From positions 1-64,000 of the forward strand of contig NW_019173967.1 of assembly GCF_001642475.1 (NCBI RefSeq): a stretch of 64,000 nt of DNA, written 5' to 3'. A program made the translations under genes and the position numbers. The stretch is from Fonsecaea monophora (Eukaryota; Ascomycota; Eurotiomycetes; Chaetothyriales; Herpotrichiellaceae). Below, piece by piece: positions 43,641-54,203 of the stretch (its first letter is position 1; every line of letters starts with the position of its first letter). A model generated the notes under the pieces. That model did no database searches. It saw only the letters and a program-made list of their open reading frames with translations, and was not told the DNA's origin.

Positions 43641-44821
43641 ATGGACATGCTACAGAGGCCGAAACTCGTCCCGATCAAAGCCGTCCCTGGCCTGTTTATA
43701 TCCGAGTACGTGAAACAGTTTTTCTTTCTACCACTCTCAGTCTCACTTCTATTCTCTTTCTCTTCAAAATTTTCCGACAAAATACACAAAACATGTTTTG
43801 AACTCATCAATGGAAACTACAAGTGTGTCTCTAGTCGCTTTGCCGCGTCTTCAACTCGATGCCGCCGAGAAGATAACATCGTTCGCATTCTCTCGGTGGC
43901 ACAGGACCATGAAATTGGGCGTGCAGCAACAGATGCTCACCTTGACGCTCACGCCGCGAGGAGAGGAGAGGGCAACGAAAAACAGATGGAACCTCTCGAT
44001 ATCAAAACCTGGGCGATCGAGATCGATGACGACCCCCTTGTCGATATCCTCCAGTATCTCGGGGAGGCGTGTGATTGGATCGAAGAGGGCTTGAGTCTGG
44101 GTCGGAGTGGCGAGGAAGGAGGAGAAGAGGAAGAAGAAGAGCTTGTTGCTGGAAACAGAAATCAGCTTCAGCCCGGTATCCTCGTCCACTGTAAGCTGGG
44201 CGTTTCTCGCTCGGGAGCATTTGTCGTTGGATTCTGTACGTACCAGCATTCTCTTCTCCCGATAATGTTCTTTTTGTCGAAATAAAACGAGCGAAATATG
44301 CAGTGCTGACATTGGAACTCACCAAAAAAAAAAAAGTGATGCGGAAATTCAAACTCTCGTACTCGGACGCCCTGGCGCTGGCGAGGGAGTCACGCCCAGA
44401 AATATGCCCAAACAGCGGATTTGAAAAGCAGCTTCGCGTGTGGGAGTTTTGCCAGTACAGCGTGTATCTCGATGAGGATGGCCAGCAGACTAAACAGACG
44501 GAGCGTCGGAAGAAGCCATCGTACAAGGCATGGATCGCCGAGCGGGATAACCTGCTGCGTCGGGGAGAGGAGGATGTCAATCGAGCGAGGGCTGCGAGTC
44601 TGGCGAGCATGGCGGCGCGGTTTGGGAGGAAGAGACAAGACGAGATGGCGAACGAGCAATCACAAGATGCGAGTGAAAGTGGTGGGAGGGAGAGTGCTCA
44701 GCAGAATCAGCGGAAGCTGAATTGGGAGAGGGTTCAGAAGATGGAACAAGATTGGAATGAGAGGCTGATTCGAGGCCGGTTCCGCGCTGGAGATGGTGAT
44801 GCTCAAGGACTCGAGGAGTGA
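43641..44821 (+). CDS. Dual-specificity protein phosphatase
   Basis: Three exons are inferred: 43641-43705, 43835-44235 and 44337-44821 (316 aa). Exon 1 encodes MDMLQRPKLVPIKAVPGLFI; the first junction gives GLFISDRFAASST, then IVRILSVAQ. The active site is HCKLGVSRSG with Cys141 and the P-loop Arg; the acidic IEIDDDPLVDIL loop should hold the general acid. Exon 3 continues RKFKLSYSDALALARESRP and CPNSGFEKQL, typical of the family, then a Glu/Arg-rich coiled tail. Exon 3 may instead begin at 44304 after a CAG, adding 11 in-frame residues. I prefer 44337 because it yields the family-like GFLMRK junction and has a CTGAC branch site upstream. The upstream in-frame GTG codons are not starts. Confidence 0.82.
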
Positions 44822-46698
44822 TTTGGGCATTTCGCCAATCTCCAGGTAACAGTTTATGGAAGCTCTACTGTTGGATACCATTCACTAGCACAGGATGGTG
44901 GTAGCACCGAAATATCATTCTTTCCACTGCCTCCTGGACGGAGGGGCCGACTTTGGGCACCCGAAAACCGAGTTACTCGAGGAACGAACGGCTTCTTGGA
45001 CCTGTCACATCGTCTCGCCCTGAATATCAATGCTCATGTCTAGGAGCTGGATGAGCAACCTGAATTACTTCATGGCTAGCGGCTAAGCATGAGACCTTGA
45101 GCTCTTTACGACATGGTGGTGTCGCTTTAGACGCCAGAGCCCACCCTGTGTCGAGCGATAATGTGCAGCGAGAACTATAGTCTCGATCCCTGACGTCGTT
45201 TGCATACGTGACACGGCTCAGGGACGTCTCGTCGATACTGGCCCCAGAGGCACCGTATTCTTTCCCTCGGTGATTTATTGCAGTGGTGCTCCGTAGTGTC
45301 ACTGTGGCCGCAGATGTAGTAGTTGAACAAAAGATAGCACATCTTAGCAAGTGCAACTGTGTATATCTATTCGCCTAATCAAGAACGCGACCAAGTAGAA
45401 GATGGATTGCCTTCTTTATCGATACGAATGCCAGCTGTGAGAACAGTTGGTGCGTGGGTTGGTGATTCAGGTATTCTGGTCTGTTGTCGTTGTCGAATGT
45501 GTTGTGGTGCTCTCGTTGATGTATCTGTGGAACTGTTGCTTCAAGGTCTGTTTCCTTTTGTCTTCGAAGCTCAAGTGGTAAACAAACTCGCACAGACATA
45601 CTTATATCTGGTCACAGTGATGATATTGAGCCGACAAACGAAAAGGAACACATGCGTGCATCATGGGGATGTGATGGAGGCGAGCCATGCGTGTTCTGCA
45701 ATGTGATGTTTAGTGCAGTCGAGGCCTGCACGGTGAATCCATTGCACATGCCACTGCTAGAGTATATGGCCACACTTCACCTACCTGCCGCTTCTTTATG
45801 TACTGGGAGACTTGCATCTTGTTATCAAAGACATCTGACCAGCACCCTGGAGTGACTGTAGATTCGCAGTTTGCAGTCAAGAACAGAAACCATGTCAGGG
45901 GAGATTTCTGCAATCGCTTAGTGATACTCTCATCTGGCCTCGCTGGAACAAACGTGAACCGGAGTGACCACGTCGATGGCCACATCCACGCGTCATCTGC
46001 ATTGATATCATGCACCTCTGAATTGTTGAATCGCGGGAACAGAAGGTCCCTGATGTGTATCAAGTACCATCCACCTGAAAAGTCTGGATTGGGCCATGTA
46101 TGAGCGGACAATTGTGGGTAGCGCGACGAGATTCTCCGGAGGCAAATTGCCGTCATGACTGATGGACAACAGGTAAACCAATATACAGGGCTCAAGACTT
46201 CCCTGCCACGCGGCAGCTCTGTCCTGAACCAGCCCTGCTCGGTCAAATCCATCCATCTCTTCAAAAGCAGTCACAGGATGTATTTTGTGTCCTTGTATCG
46301 ACTCCTCCCCAAACCCCGCGTTGTGCCGATCAAGCCTTGAAGGATGCGTGGAGACGTCGATCATCATCTCCACAGAAATTGATCTGGCTAATTGGGGATT
46401 TAGCTTGATATTGACTGCATGACCTGGCCTTTTATCCGTGCAAGCTTCACCACTTACCTGAGAGACATCTCCATCTGCATCAACCCCTCGTTCTCTCAAT
46501 ACCACTTCGTGCCCTGCTCGGTTCAAATACCGGCGAAGCAGCGATGTTCGAGAGGCATCCCTGGGAAATATGGAGAGCACCCCGAGAGAAACGGGATCGA
46601 TACATCACTGGATGGAGTATTTAGACCATGAGGGCGACAGCCGGGACGAAGAAGTGTCTCTGGATCCCTTTCGCACCGTCTAAGCCCATATCGCCATA
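44822..46698. other. Intergenic region, possibly holding a decayed gene
   Basis: 1.9 kb between two plus-strand genes. Two long overlapping minus-strand frames (46580-46008 and 46264-45710) have unusual Trp-rich composition but no start, splice sites or domain I recognise. I do not annotate them as a gene. Confidence 0.4.
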
Positions 46699-48323
46699 AT
46701 GAGATTGCTTACCCCGTTTCTTTTCGGTGGCCTCACTACCGTTGCCGGCGCAGCTTGCATATCCAGCCAGAGCCTTTCAGTCACCGCGAGCACCGGCATC
46801 TTCACTGGGCTCCTCAACCCAACTTACCCAAATGTTCGCGAATTTCGCAATGTTCCATATGCTCTTCCTCCAACAGATGAACGCCGCTGGCTCCCTCCTC
46901 AGAAGCTTCCGACCTCAAACAAGCATTATGATGCCACTCAATATCCGCTCTCGTGCCCACAGTTTGTGAGCAGGGTCAAGTCGGTGTGGAGTGAGCAGAT
47001 TCCGGAATGGTTGATCTTTGATGGCGGTGAAAGCACCAGTGCCGGTCTGTATGCGTACGGGACGTCTGAAGATTGCCTGAGTCTGGCCATTTGGACTCCG
47101 CTCAATGCCACTGCGGCTTCCAAGCTCCCGGTGATTATGTTCATGACAGGAGGTATGTCCCTTTGAGAGATCCTTTCGTTGTTCTGACAAGCCTTTCAGG
47201 AGGTATGGTAACTGGAGGAGTCAACATACCGATCCAAATACCAGCTGAATGGGTAGCGCGAAGCCAGAGTCATATTGTGGTGACCATCAACTACCGGGTG
47301 AACATCATGGGCTTCCCCAACGCGGCAGGATTGACAACTCAAAACCTGGGCCTTCGAGATCAAAGAGCAGCGCTTGAGTGGCTGCAGGCCAATATCGCAA
47401 GCTTTGGCGGCGATCCGACCGCTATAACGCTCTGGGGGCAATCAGCAGGTTCTCGTTCGACCGACTATTACAATTTTGCTTACTATAAGGACCCCATAGC
47501 ACGCGGCTTCTTCATGCAATCTGGAACAGCATTATCAAGCACTGCGAATGCTGACATCGATGGCACCAACTTCACATTTGTGGCACACAATCTCGGCTGT
47601 GACTTTCCAGCCAACAAGACTGCTGAGTTAGAATGCATGCGAAGAGTTCCTGTCAGTGAGATCGAGAACTTCGTTGGTCAGTATCAAGACAACTCAAGCA
47701 CAACAAACACTGGTCAGGCCCCAATCGCTTTCACTCCAATTGCGGACGAAGACGTCGTCTTTAGCAATTACACTGCCCGATATCAGGCTGGCCAGGTTGC
47801 GAGAGTGCCGGCTATAATTTCGAACACCGCCAACGAGTATGCATCACTGGCACCGTATCCATTGAACAATCTTTCTGCAGGCCCTAATCCACAAGCAGTG
47901 TCGGCAGGTACTCTCAACACTGTCTGCGGCATTTCCAACTCAAGTCTGCAGCGTAACGGCCTGAACATCTCTACCTTTCGGTATGTCTATGGCGGGAACT
48001 TCTCCAACATCAATCCGTTGTGGTGGATGGGCGCATATCATGCCGCAGATCTGGCCATGATGTTTGGGACATATGGTATCAGAGCTGGAGAGGTGTCACA
48101 ACTGGAAATCGAGACGAGTGCCGCCATGCAAGACTATGTTCTCGCATTTGTTAAGGATCCAATCAATGGACTACAGAGTGTAAACTGGCCTACGTATGAT
48201 CACCGCAACGCGGGTGGGCAGATGATTTTGTTTGGAGCCGACGGAAAAGCCGTCCAACAAGTGAATGGGACCTCGATTGAGGGCGTCTGTTATGGCCAAG
48301 GCACTTATGACAGCACTCCCTGA
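46699..48323 (+). CDS. Secreted type-B carboxylesterase/lipase
   Basis: Two exons, 46699-47152 and 47200-48323, with a 47-nt intron, encode 525 aa. An N-terminal signal peptide (LLTPFLFGGLTTVAGA) predicts secretion, supported by many NxS/T sites. The fold features are FRNVPYALPP, SEDCLSLAIWTP and the oxyanion region spanning the intron. The catalytic triad is Ser233 in GQSAGS (Gln replaces the usual Glu), Glu364 in NTANEYAS and His432 in GAYHAADL. The end is a normal family C-terminus without GPI signal. It hydrolyses carboxylic esters outside the cell or in the secretory pathway. It could hydrolyse esters made by the nearby BVMO, but the signal peptide and an intervening phosphatase gene weaken that link. 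Confidence 0.92.
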
Positions 48324-48864
48324 GTTCCATGTCCTTTTGTACCACAGAAAGGTCAATGGCTCGCGTGGTACACATGCGGTAGGAGAGCGGATGGATTCTG
48401 CGGCATTTTGTTCGATGAGATGAACTCGGTGGACGGAAGGAAAAATGCATAAGTAGACCAGGTTAAGATTAATACCTCGTACATTGCATACTCCGGGAAT
48501 GGACCAAGACACCCCAAGATTCGGGAGGTGGCATATCGGGTCAAGGCAACGTGTTTCAGTGGGGAGTTTCGCTTGGAGGAAACCGTCAATTCGTCGTCCG
48601 CAGGCGGCCGAGGCCAGAGAAGCTGGGCGAGAGGCGCAGCCACGCAGTTCAGCATCCAGCATCCTGCGTTGCCTGCGCTGATTGTTCCAGATCTTCCTTC
48701 CCCCCCATAATCATCACTTGTACTTTTTTGGTAGATTGATTGATGGTGAATCCTATCCCCGTCTACCGGTCACCGTCGCGGTAACATCATTTCCTGCATG
48801 CATCGACCATAATGCGACAGTGAGTGGCGTCCCTCGGGACATCACTCTTATCCATCGAACCATC
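48324..48864. other. Intergenic region, M28 peptidase promoter and leader
   Basis: No gene is supported. The peptidase open frame extends up to 48682 without an ATG, so that part is leader. Confidence 0.5.
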
Positions 48865-51435
48865 ATGGGGGACAAAAGCCAGTACCAGCACCTGCCCATC
48901 CCTACCTATGAGGAGGCCACTTCATCCCGTCCTACTTCCTCCCAATCCAGACTCGGTCCAGAAGAGATCAGTGACGATGCGGAGAGGCAAGGTCTTCTTG
49001 GGTCCTTGGGAAACTATCACCCCCCGACTGTCGAGTCTGCGCGACCGAGTCTCGATTCCCTCGACGGTATCGAGCAAGATGGCGAAGATGAGGTGCGCAG
49101 AGAGATGCAGCAGATGGATGTGGAAGACCCCCTGAGCGACTCCTCCTCCCATCGCTCCCTCCTTCGATACCGCCTCTCCAAGAGTTTCACCAACCTGACC
49201 AACTCGTTCTCCTCCTTAACCCTCCCCTCCTTTCGCCAGTACCTCTCCAAGATTTCATGGCCGCGAATAAACTATCAACAGTTCGATGCGAACCGCGTCG
49301 TCATCATTGGGCGACTGTTTGGTGTTTTCTTGATCATGGGTGTTCTTTATGTACTTATAGCGTCGGACGTTCTGTCATTTACAAAGAATCGCATGGGAAT
49401 GGGCCAGATATACGACCCCGAGTCTATCAGAATATTTGTACAGAACCATATGAACGATCATGGAGATATGCAAAAGTATCTGGAGCACATAACGGACTTT
49501 CCCCATATCGCGGGGACCGAGGGCAATTATGTCCTGGGAGAATGGGTGGCCGAGCTATTCAAAGCAGGTGAATTGGAAGACGTGGAAATGGAGAGATACG
49601 AGGTTTATCTCAACTACCCGCGAAGAGACGGGAGAAGAGTGGCGATTGTCGAGCCGGACAGTATGAAATGGGAGGCTAAATTGGAAGAGGATCAAGAGGA
49701 GTCTCTGGTGTTTCATGGTCATTCGAAGTCGGGTGATGTGACGGGTCCACTGATATACGCCAACTTCGGGTCGAGGGAGGACTTCAAGACGCTCGAAGAT
49801 AACAACATATCCGTCAAGGATGCCGTCGTCCTTGTTCGCTATTACGGCACACAAGGAGACCGGGCGCTGAAAGTCAAAGCCGCAGAACTCGCCGGCGCTG
49901 CGGGATGTATCATCTACTCTGATCCTGCCCAAGATGGCTACGTCCAGGGACCGACGTTTCCAGACGGGCGATTTATGCCGCAAGATGCTGTACAGCGGGG
50001 CGCTGTCAGCCTCATGTCCTGGGTTGTTGGCGATGTTCTCACTCCCGGATGGGCTTCAACGCCAGATAACAAGAAACATCTCAAACCCGAGGAGAGCGCC
50101 GGTCTCAACAAGATCCCGTCCATCCCCATCTCCTGGGAGGATGCGAAGCAGCTACTCGAGTCCCTCAAAGGACACGGCAGTCGGATGAAGGATGGCTGGC
50201 AAGGAGTTCCTGACTTTGAATACTGGACGGGGAATCAGGAGTCTCCGAAAGTCAACCTCAAGAATCTCCAGGATGAAGAGCAGAAGCAACCCATCTACAA
50301 CGTGTTGGGCAAGATCACAGGTTGGGAACAGCCCGAGAAGAAGATAGTGGTGGGCAACCACCGCGATGCATGGTGCACAGGCGCCGCCGATCCCGGCAGC
50401 GGCACGGCCGTCATGCTCGAAGTCGTCCGGATCTTTGGTGAACTGCGTCGACTAGGTTGGCGGCCACTCCGCACAATCGAATTCGCCAGCTGGGACGGGG
50501 AGGAGTACAACCTGATCGGCAGCACCGAGTATGTCGAGAGTCGTGAAGACCAGTTGCGTGAAGATGGAATCGGCTACCTCAATGTCGATGTCGGAGTGAC
50601 CGGTACCGATTTCCACGCCGCCGCTTCTCCCCTGTACGAACGGCCCCTTATGCACGTTATCAACCGCGTCAGTGATCCTTCCACTGGGAAATCTATCCGC
50701 GAACTCTGGGACGCCGATAGCCGAAGAATTGAAGGCCTCGGCGCAGGAAGCGACTTTGTTGCCTTTCAAGACATCGTTGGCACCTCATCGATTGACATGT
50801 TCTTCAAGGGAGCTAGATTCCCCTACCATTCTTGCTATGATAACTTCGAGTGGATGGCCAAGTTCGGTGACCCAGACTGGTCATATCATAAGACCATGGG
50901 TGAGATTTGGGCGCTCCTCATTCTGGAGTTGGCCGATAGGCCGCTCATTCCCTTCGACATCAGCGCCTACTCTAGGGCTATCGAGAGGTATATCGACGAC
51001 CTGAAAGCGTATGCGGAGTCAGCACCTACAGCAGCCGACGCGAACACTCTCGATCTCTCCCCCTTGCGGAAGGCAGCGGAACTCCTTGCTCAGGAGGCCC
51101 TGCGCTTCCACACTTTCGACTCGGCCTGGCGTGACTTCATCTTCGGCTCCGGAGGTTTCGAATCGTCGACCATGGGCCTTGCTCGCTTGGATCACAACAA
51201 TCGCCTCACGCGTTTTGAGACGGATCTTCTTGACCTGAGCGATGGTGGAGGACTGGCCAACCGAACACAGTTCAAACATGTCATATTTGCCCCGCAGCTG
51301 TGGAGTGGATATGACGATGCGACGTTCCCCAGTGTGAGAGATGCCATCAACGACGGAAACTGGGGTTTGGCGCAAGCCGAGGTCGAGAAAGTGGCGGGCA
51401 TACTGGAAGTGGCAGCAGGAAAGCTGAACTCATAA
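48865..51435 (+). CDS. M28 peptidase/transferrin-receptor-like membrane protein (Vps70/GCPII family)
   Basis: Intronless, 856 aa from the ATG at 48865. It is a predicted type II membrane protein: about 140 cytosolic residues, one TM segment (about 145-170, GRLFGVFLIMGVLYVLIASD), then a lumenal ectodomain. The ectodomain holds a PA domain (about 290-400) interrupting an M28 peptidase and a C-terminal TFR dimerisation domain. Predicted zinc ligands are all intact: H499 (NHRDAW), D509 (ADPGSG), E546/E547 (WDGEEY), D575 (NVDVG) and H655 (PYHSCY). Active metallopeptidase is therefore likely, unlike transferrin receptor itself. The yeast relatives Vps70 and Tre1/2 act in vacuolar sorting. The N-terminal PIPTYEEA resembles but does not match a PPxY ubiquitin-ligase motif. 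Confidence 0.92.
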   Translation: MGDKSQYQHLPIPTYEEATSSRPTSSQSRLGPEEISDDAERQGLLGSLGNYHPPTVESARPSLDSLDGIEQDGEDEVRREMQQMDVEDPLSDSSSHRSLLRYRLSKSFTNLTNSFSSLTLPSFRQYLSKISWPRINYQQFDANRVVIIGRLFGVFLIMGVLYVLIASDVLSFTKNRMGMGQIYDPESIRIFVQNHMNDHGDMQKYLEHITDFPHIAGTEGNYVLGEWVAELFKAGELEDVEMERYEVYLNYPRRDGRRVAIVEPDSMKWEAKLEEDQEESLVFHGHSKSGDVTGPLIYANFGSREDFKTLEDNNISVKDAVVLVRYYGTQGDRALKVKAAELAGAAGCIIYSDPAQDGYVQGPTFPDGRFMPQDAVQRGAVSLMSWVVGDVLTPGWASTPDNKKHLKPEESAGLNKIPSIPISWEDAKQLLESLKGHGSRMKDGWQGVPDFEYWTGNQESPKVNLKNLQDEEQKQPIYNVLGKITGWEQPEKKIVVGNHRDAWCTGAADPGSGTAVMLEVVRIFGELRRLGWRPLRTIEFASWDGEEYNLIGSTEYVESREDQLREDGIGYLNVDVGVTGTDFHAAASPLYERPLMHVINRVSDPSTGKSIRELWDADSRRIEGLGAGSDFVAFQDIVGTSSIDMFFKGARFPYHSCYDNFEWMAKFGDPDWSYHKTMGEIWALLILELADRPLIPFDISAYSRAIERYIDDLKAYAESAPTAADANTLDLSPLRKAAELLAQEALRFHTFDSAWRDFIFGSGGFESSTMGLARLDHNNRLTRFETDLLDLSDGGGLANRTQFKHVIFAPQLWSGYDDATFPSVRDAINDGNWGLAQAEVEKVAGILEVAAGKLNS

Positions 51436-51927
51436 GACCACTTGGGAAGAAAGAACAGGGAATCCGGATTTTATCGTCAAGGCTTGCTGCTCTGAAAGCA
51501 CCAGGTGGTGGCAGGCAGGCACCGAACTACCGTGCGAATACTTGTCAGAGATGCCACGCAGGGGTTTTTCCTTCTTCTCCTGTTTTCATTTTTCGAAGCA
51601 CGAAGACCAGGCGGGATGGGTTCGTGTTTTTATTGCTCCTGTTCTGCTCGGTGTCTATTGTGAGGAGGGCAGGACAAAAGGAAAGCATGGCGTACTGGGG
51701 CCAAAGGGAAGGGTGATTGATGAGCATGTCTCGAGAGGACGCTGTCACTGTTGTGTGAGCGTAAGTCTTTCAAGACGTGCAATGCAGGGAGACTAGAAGT
51801 GAGTGACGGGACAGACTCGTCCATGTATGTCCATGGGGGGTTTCTCCTATTGATACGTGGGTATTTGCCAGCTTTGCGATATTGAGTATATACATGTACC
51901 TCCCTTTTTTTCCTTCCACAGGCCCTT
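51436..51927. other. Convergent 3' intergenic region
   Basis: Between the convergent M28 and PRP3 genes. No gene or notable structure is seen. Confidence 0.6.
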
Positions 51928-53715
51928 TCAGACTTCCTTCTTGAAACTCTTCGCCAGAGCCCAGAAGTTCTCCATCTTTGCTCTGCTCAACACGTCCCGA
52001 GCTTGTGCGTCTGTCTCACACACCCTGGCTCCCAGCCACCGCTTGAAATTGCGCTGTTTCTCCTCGCCCTTGAAGATCAACTCGCACTTGTTCAAGCTCA
52101 GATCTTTCAGTTCGCCATTCTCGTCCTCGGCCTCGAGCCACTTTGCCAGGGCTTCGCGGTTCCCTTCTGCCACAGACCGGGGTGCTTCCATCTCGGTCCA
52201 TCGAATGCGGTTCTGCATCACCTTGTCGTAGTTCCGGATGCTGTGCTCGCCGCCTTCAACCACGACGAGGTTCATTTTCGGGTGCATGATGACGACGCCC
52301 GTGAGCCTATTCTGGTCCGCATTGACAGAGACTTGGTATCTGTGTTTGCCGTTGGCCAGCGAGTCGATCTTGTAAACGCGTATGTGGATCCCACGGGCGG
52401 CGTCTTCGGCTTGCTGCTTCGCTAGTTTTTCGGCGCGTTGTTCTTTCGATAATTTGCGTGACAGATTGTCTTCTTCGGCCTTCCTTGCTCGTTCTGCGAT
52501 CTCCCTGTTCACGCGGGCCTCGACAGCCGTGGGATCTTTGACGGCTTCCTCACCGAGAACACGCATCAAGTTACTCTTTTTCACTTTGGGCGGAGGAGGT
52601 GGAACGAGGCCTAGTCGGATCTTGGCTTGCTCTTCCTTGAGATCAGCCATGCGTCGTTGACGGCGCAATTTGGCCTGTTCCTTGGACGTGAGATACATGG
52701 GTTTCGGTGCCGGATTGTTCTTCTCCTGCGGTGGCTCGATGAGAACAGGGTGCTGGATATAGACTGTGATGATGCTGTCCGGGGTATCGATCTTCAGATT
52801 TGCCGGATCGGAGATGGCATCATAGGATTTGCCATTAACAAGACCTTCGTCCCACCATTCCAGGTCAGGCGGGGCAGGGACAAGGAACGCTTTTTCGGTA
52901 TCGAGATCCTCTTCCAACCCAGCCTGCCTCGCGCGCTCCGCAATCTTCTTCTTCATAGCTTCCAATTGCGCTTGTCGTCGGAGTGCCGCCGCTTGTTGCA
53001 TGTATTTGCCCTTTTGGTTGAAGACCAGCTGTCTAGAATGCCGGGCTTTGGGTAGTACATTCCGCGAACCCAGATTCGGATCGAAATAAGGGTTCTCTTT
53101 GAGTTCATCCAACGAAGGCCCCGAGAGATCCAGCTGTGCCTTTTGTTGCAACGGGGCAGGAGATTCTGTTCTTCGATTTCCCATAGCAGTTGCAAACTTA
53201 GGCTGCGGCGCTCGCCCCTTGTTCCTCTGAGCGTCATGCTGGGTATCGACCAGCAAGTCAGGGTGTATACCAATGTTCAACCCTCCTCGTGCTTTGGACA
53301 TATCGTCATTGTAGGCTGGCGCGGTGTAATTCGTTGATGGCCTTTGCTGAGTCTGGGTCGCTATTCGACCAGTTGCCGCCGCCACACGGGCCCTCATCTG
53401 GGCAATCCTGTCGGCTGCACTCAGAGGAGGGGTGGGGGACGCACTCGCTGCCATCGCGGGCGACGAGGTTGCTGCACCATTCTTCATGGCTGCCAGTTTC
53501 GCTTTCAGTTCGGCCGCCTTGGCCGCAGCCGCAGCCTTAGCACGAGCCACTATCGCATCGGCATCTGGCTTTGATCCCATCGGCGTAGAGGAGGCGGAGG
53601 CGGCTGCGGTTGTGGGACGAGGAGAGCCATTGTTGGATCTGGCACGTTTCTGGCTCTCGACTTCATCGTCTTCCGGGTGAAGCCTTTTCAGCACATTGCT
53701 CGCTCTGTCTGCCAT
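51928..53715 (-). CDS. PRP3: U4/U6 snRNP splicing factor PRP3
   Basis: Intronless, 595 aa from the ATG at 53715 (MADRASNVLKR); the open frame runs 55 codons further upstream but without conservation. Residues 1-150 are Ala/Ser-rich and helical (AAAAAKAAELKAKLAAMKNG). The PRP3 domain starts near NPYFDPNLGSRNV and includes QAALRRQ-like helices, PDLEWWDEGLV and the basic LTSKEQAKLRRQRRMADLKE. A C-terminal DUF1115-type RNA-binding domain holds RNRIRWTEMEAP, LNKCELIFKGEEKQRNFKRW and the closing ENFWALAKSF. The protein binds U4/U6 stem II and Prp4 in the tri-snRNP. The domain order and landmarks fully match the family. Confidence 0.96.
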   Translation of the reverse strand: MADRASNVLKRLHPEDDEVESQKRARSNNGSPRPTTAAASASSTPMGSKPDADAIVARAKAAAAAKAAELKAKLAAMKNGAATSSPAMAASASPTPPLSAADRIAQMRARVAAATGRIATQTQQRPSTNYTAPAYNDDMSKARGGLNIGIHPDLLVDTQHDAQRNKGRAPQPKFATAMGNRRTESPAPLQQKAQLDLSGPSLDELKENPYFDPNLGSRNVLPKARHSRQLVFNQKGKYMQQAAALRRQAQLEAMKKKIAERARQAGLEEDLDTEKAFLVPAPPDLEWWDEGLVNGKSYDAISDPANLKIDTPDSIITVYIQHPVLIEPPQEKNNPAPKPMYLTSKEQAKLRRQRRMADLKEEQAKIRLGLVPPPPPKVKKSNLMRVLGEEAVKDPTAVEARVNREIAERARKAEEDNLSRKLSKEQRAEKLAKQQAEDAARGIHIRVYKIDSLANGKHRYQVSVNADQNRLTGVVIMHPKMNLVVVEGGEHSIRNYDKVMQNRIRWTEMEAPRSVAEGNREALAKWLEAEDENGELKDLSLNKCELIFKGEEKQRNFKRWLGARVCETDAQARDVLSRAKMENFWALAKSFKKEV

Positions 53716-54203
53716 TGCGAAGGTTGAAAGAGGAGGACTCACTGTGCGCAAGAGAATGAGGGCTCCTGCAGATGCTTCGAGCTCGCGTGAGGTGAGGTGA
53801 GGTGAGGCGCGAGAAGGATGAGTGGGTGATGTTATGATGGCAGGCTGGTTGCTTGAACAGTCGCGAGGGACCAACGCCAAGATGAGTAAAAACTACTCGC
53901 GCCTCATCCCGGATTCGGACGGGGGTGATGCCGCCCTACACTCACCTCGAGGCCCGCCCGGCTGGCACGAGTTGGGGTACCTGGGTAAGTTCTGATCTAT
54001 GTCTCCTGGCGCGGGGGCCAGAGGTCTAAGCTTTAATCTGCTAGGTCCTCCATCAGGGCACAGCTACCCTAGTACCTAGCACCCACCTAGAGCTTAGGCT
54101 AAGTAGGTCTAACCGTTGTGGCATTTAATCTGCGACTTGTCTGGCCCTTTATTCACTCACTCGTACAACTTCGCTTCCTCGTCCCATCGACAGCCTGTAA
54201 CTG
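53716..54203. promoter_or_regulatory. PRP3/zinc-cluster factor divergent promoter
   Basis: 488 bp between divergent start codons. It contains four GTGAG units (53787-53806) on the PRP3 side, CGGATTCGGACGG near 53910, and ACCTAG/TACCTAG words near 54030-54110. Confidence 0.5.
53787..53806. repeat. Four tandem GTGAG units in the PRP3 leader
   Basis: Four perfect pentamers (CTCAC on the PRP3 strand) about 75 bp before the PRP3 ATG. Probably a slippage repeat. Confidence 0.85.

Noticed and set aside
48682..48864. 61-codon N-terminal extension of the M28 peptidase
   Set aside because: It starts with TTG and is not coherent with a type II membrane protein N-terminus; the ATG at 48865 starts a normal cytosolic tail.
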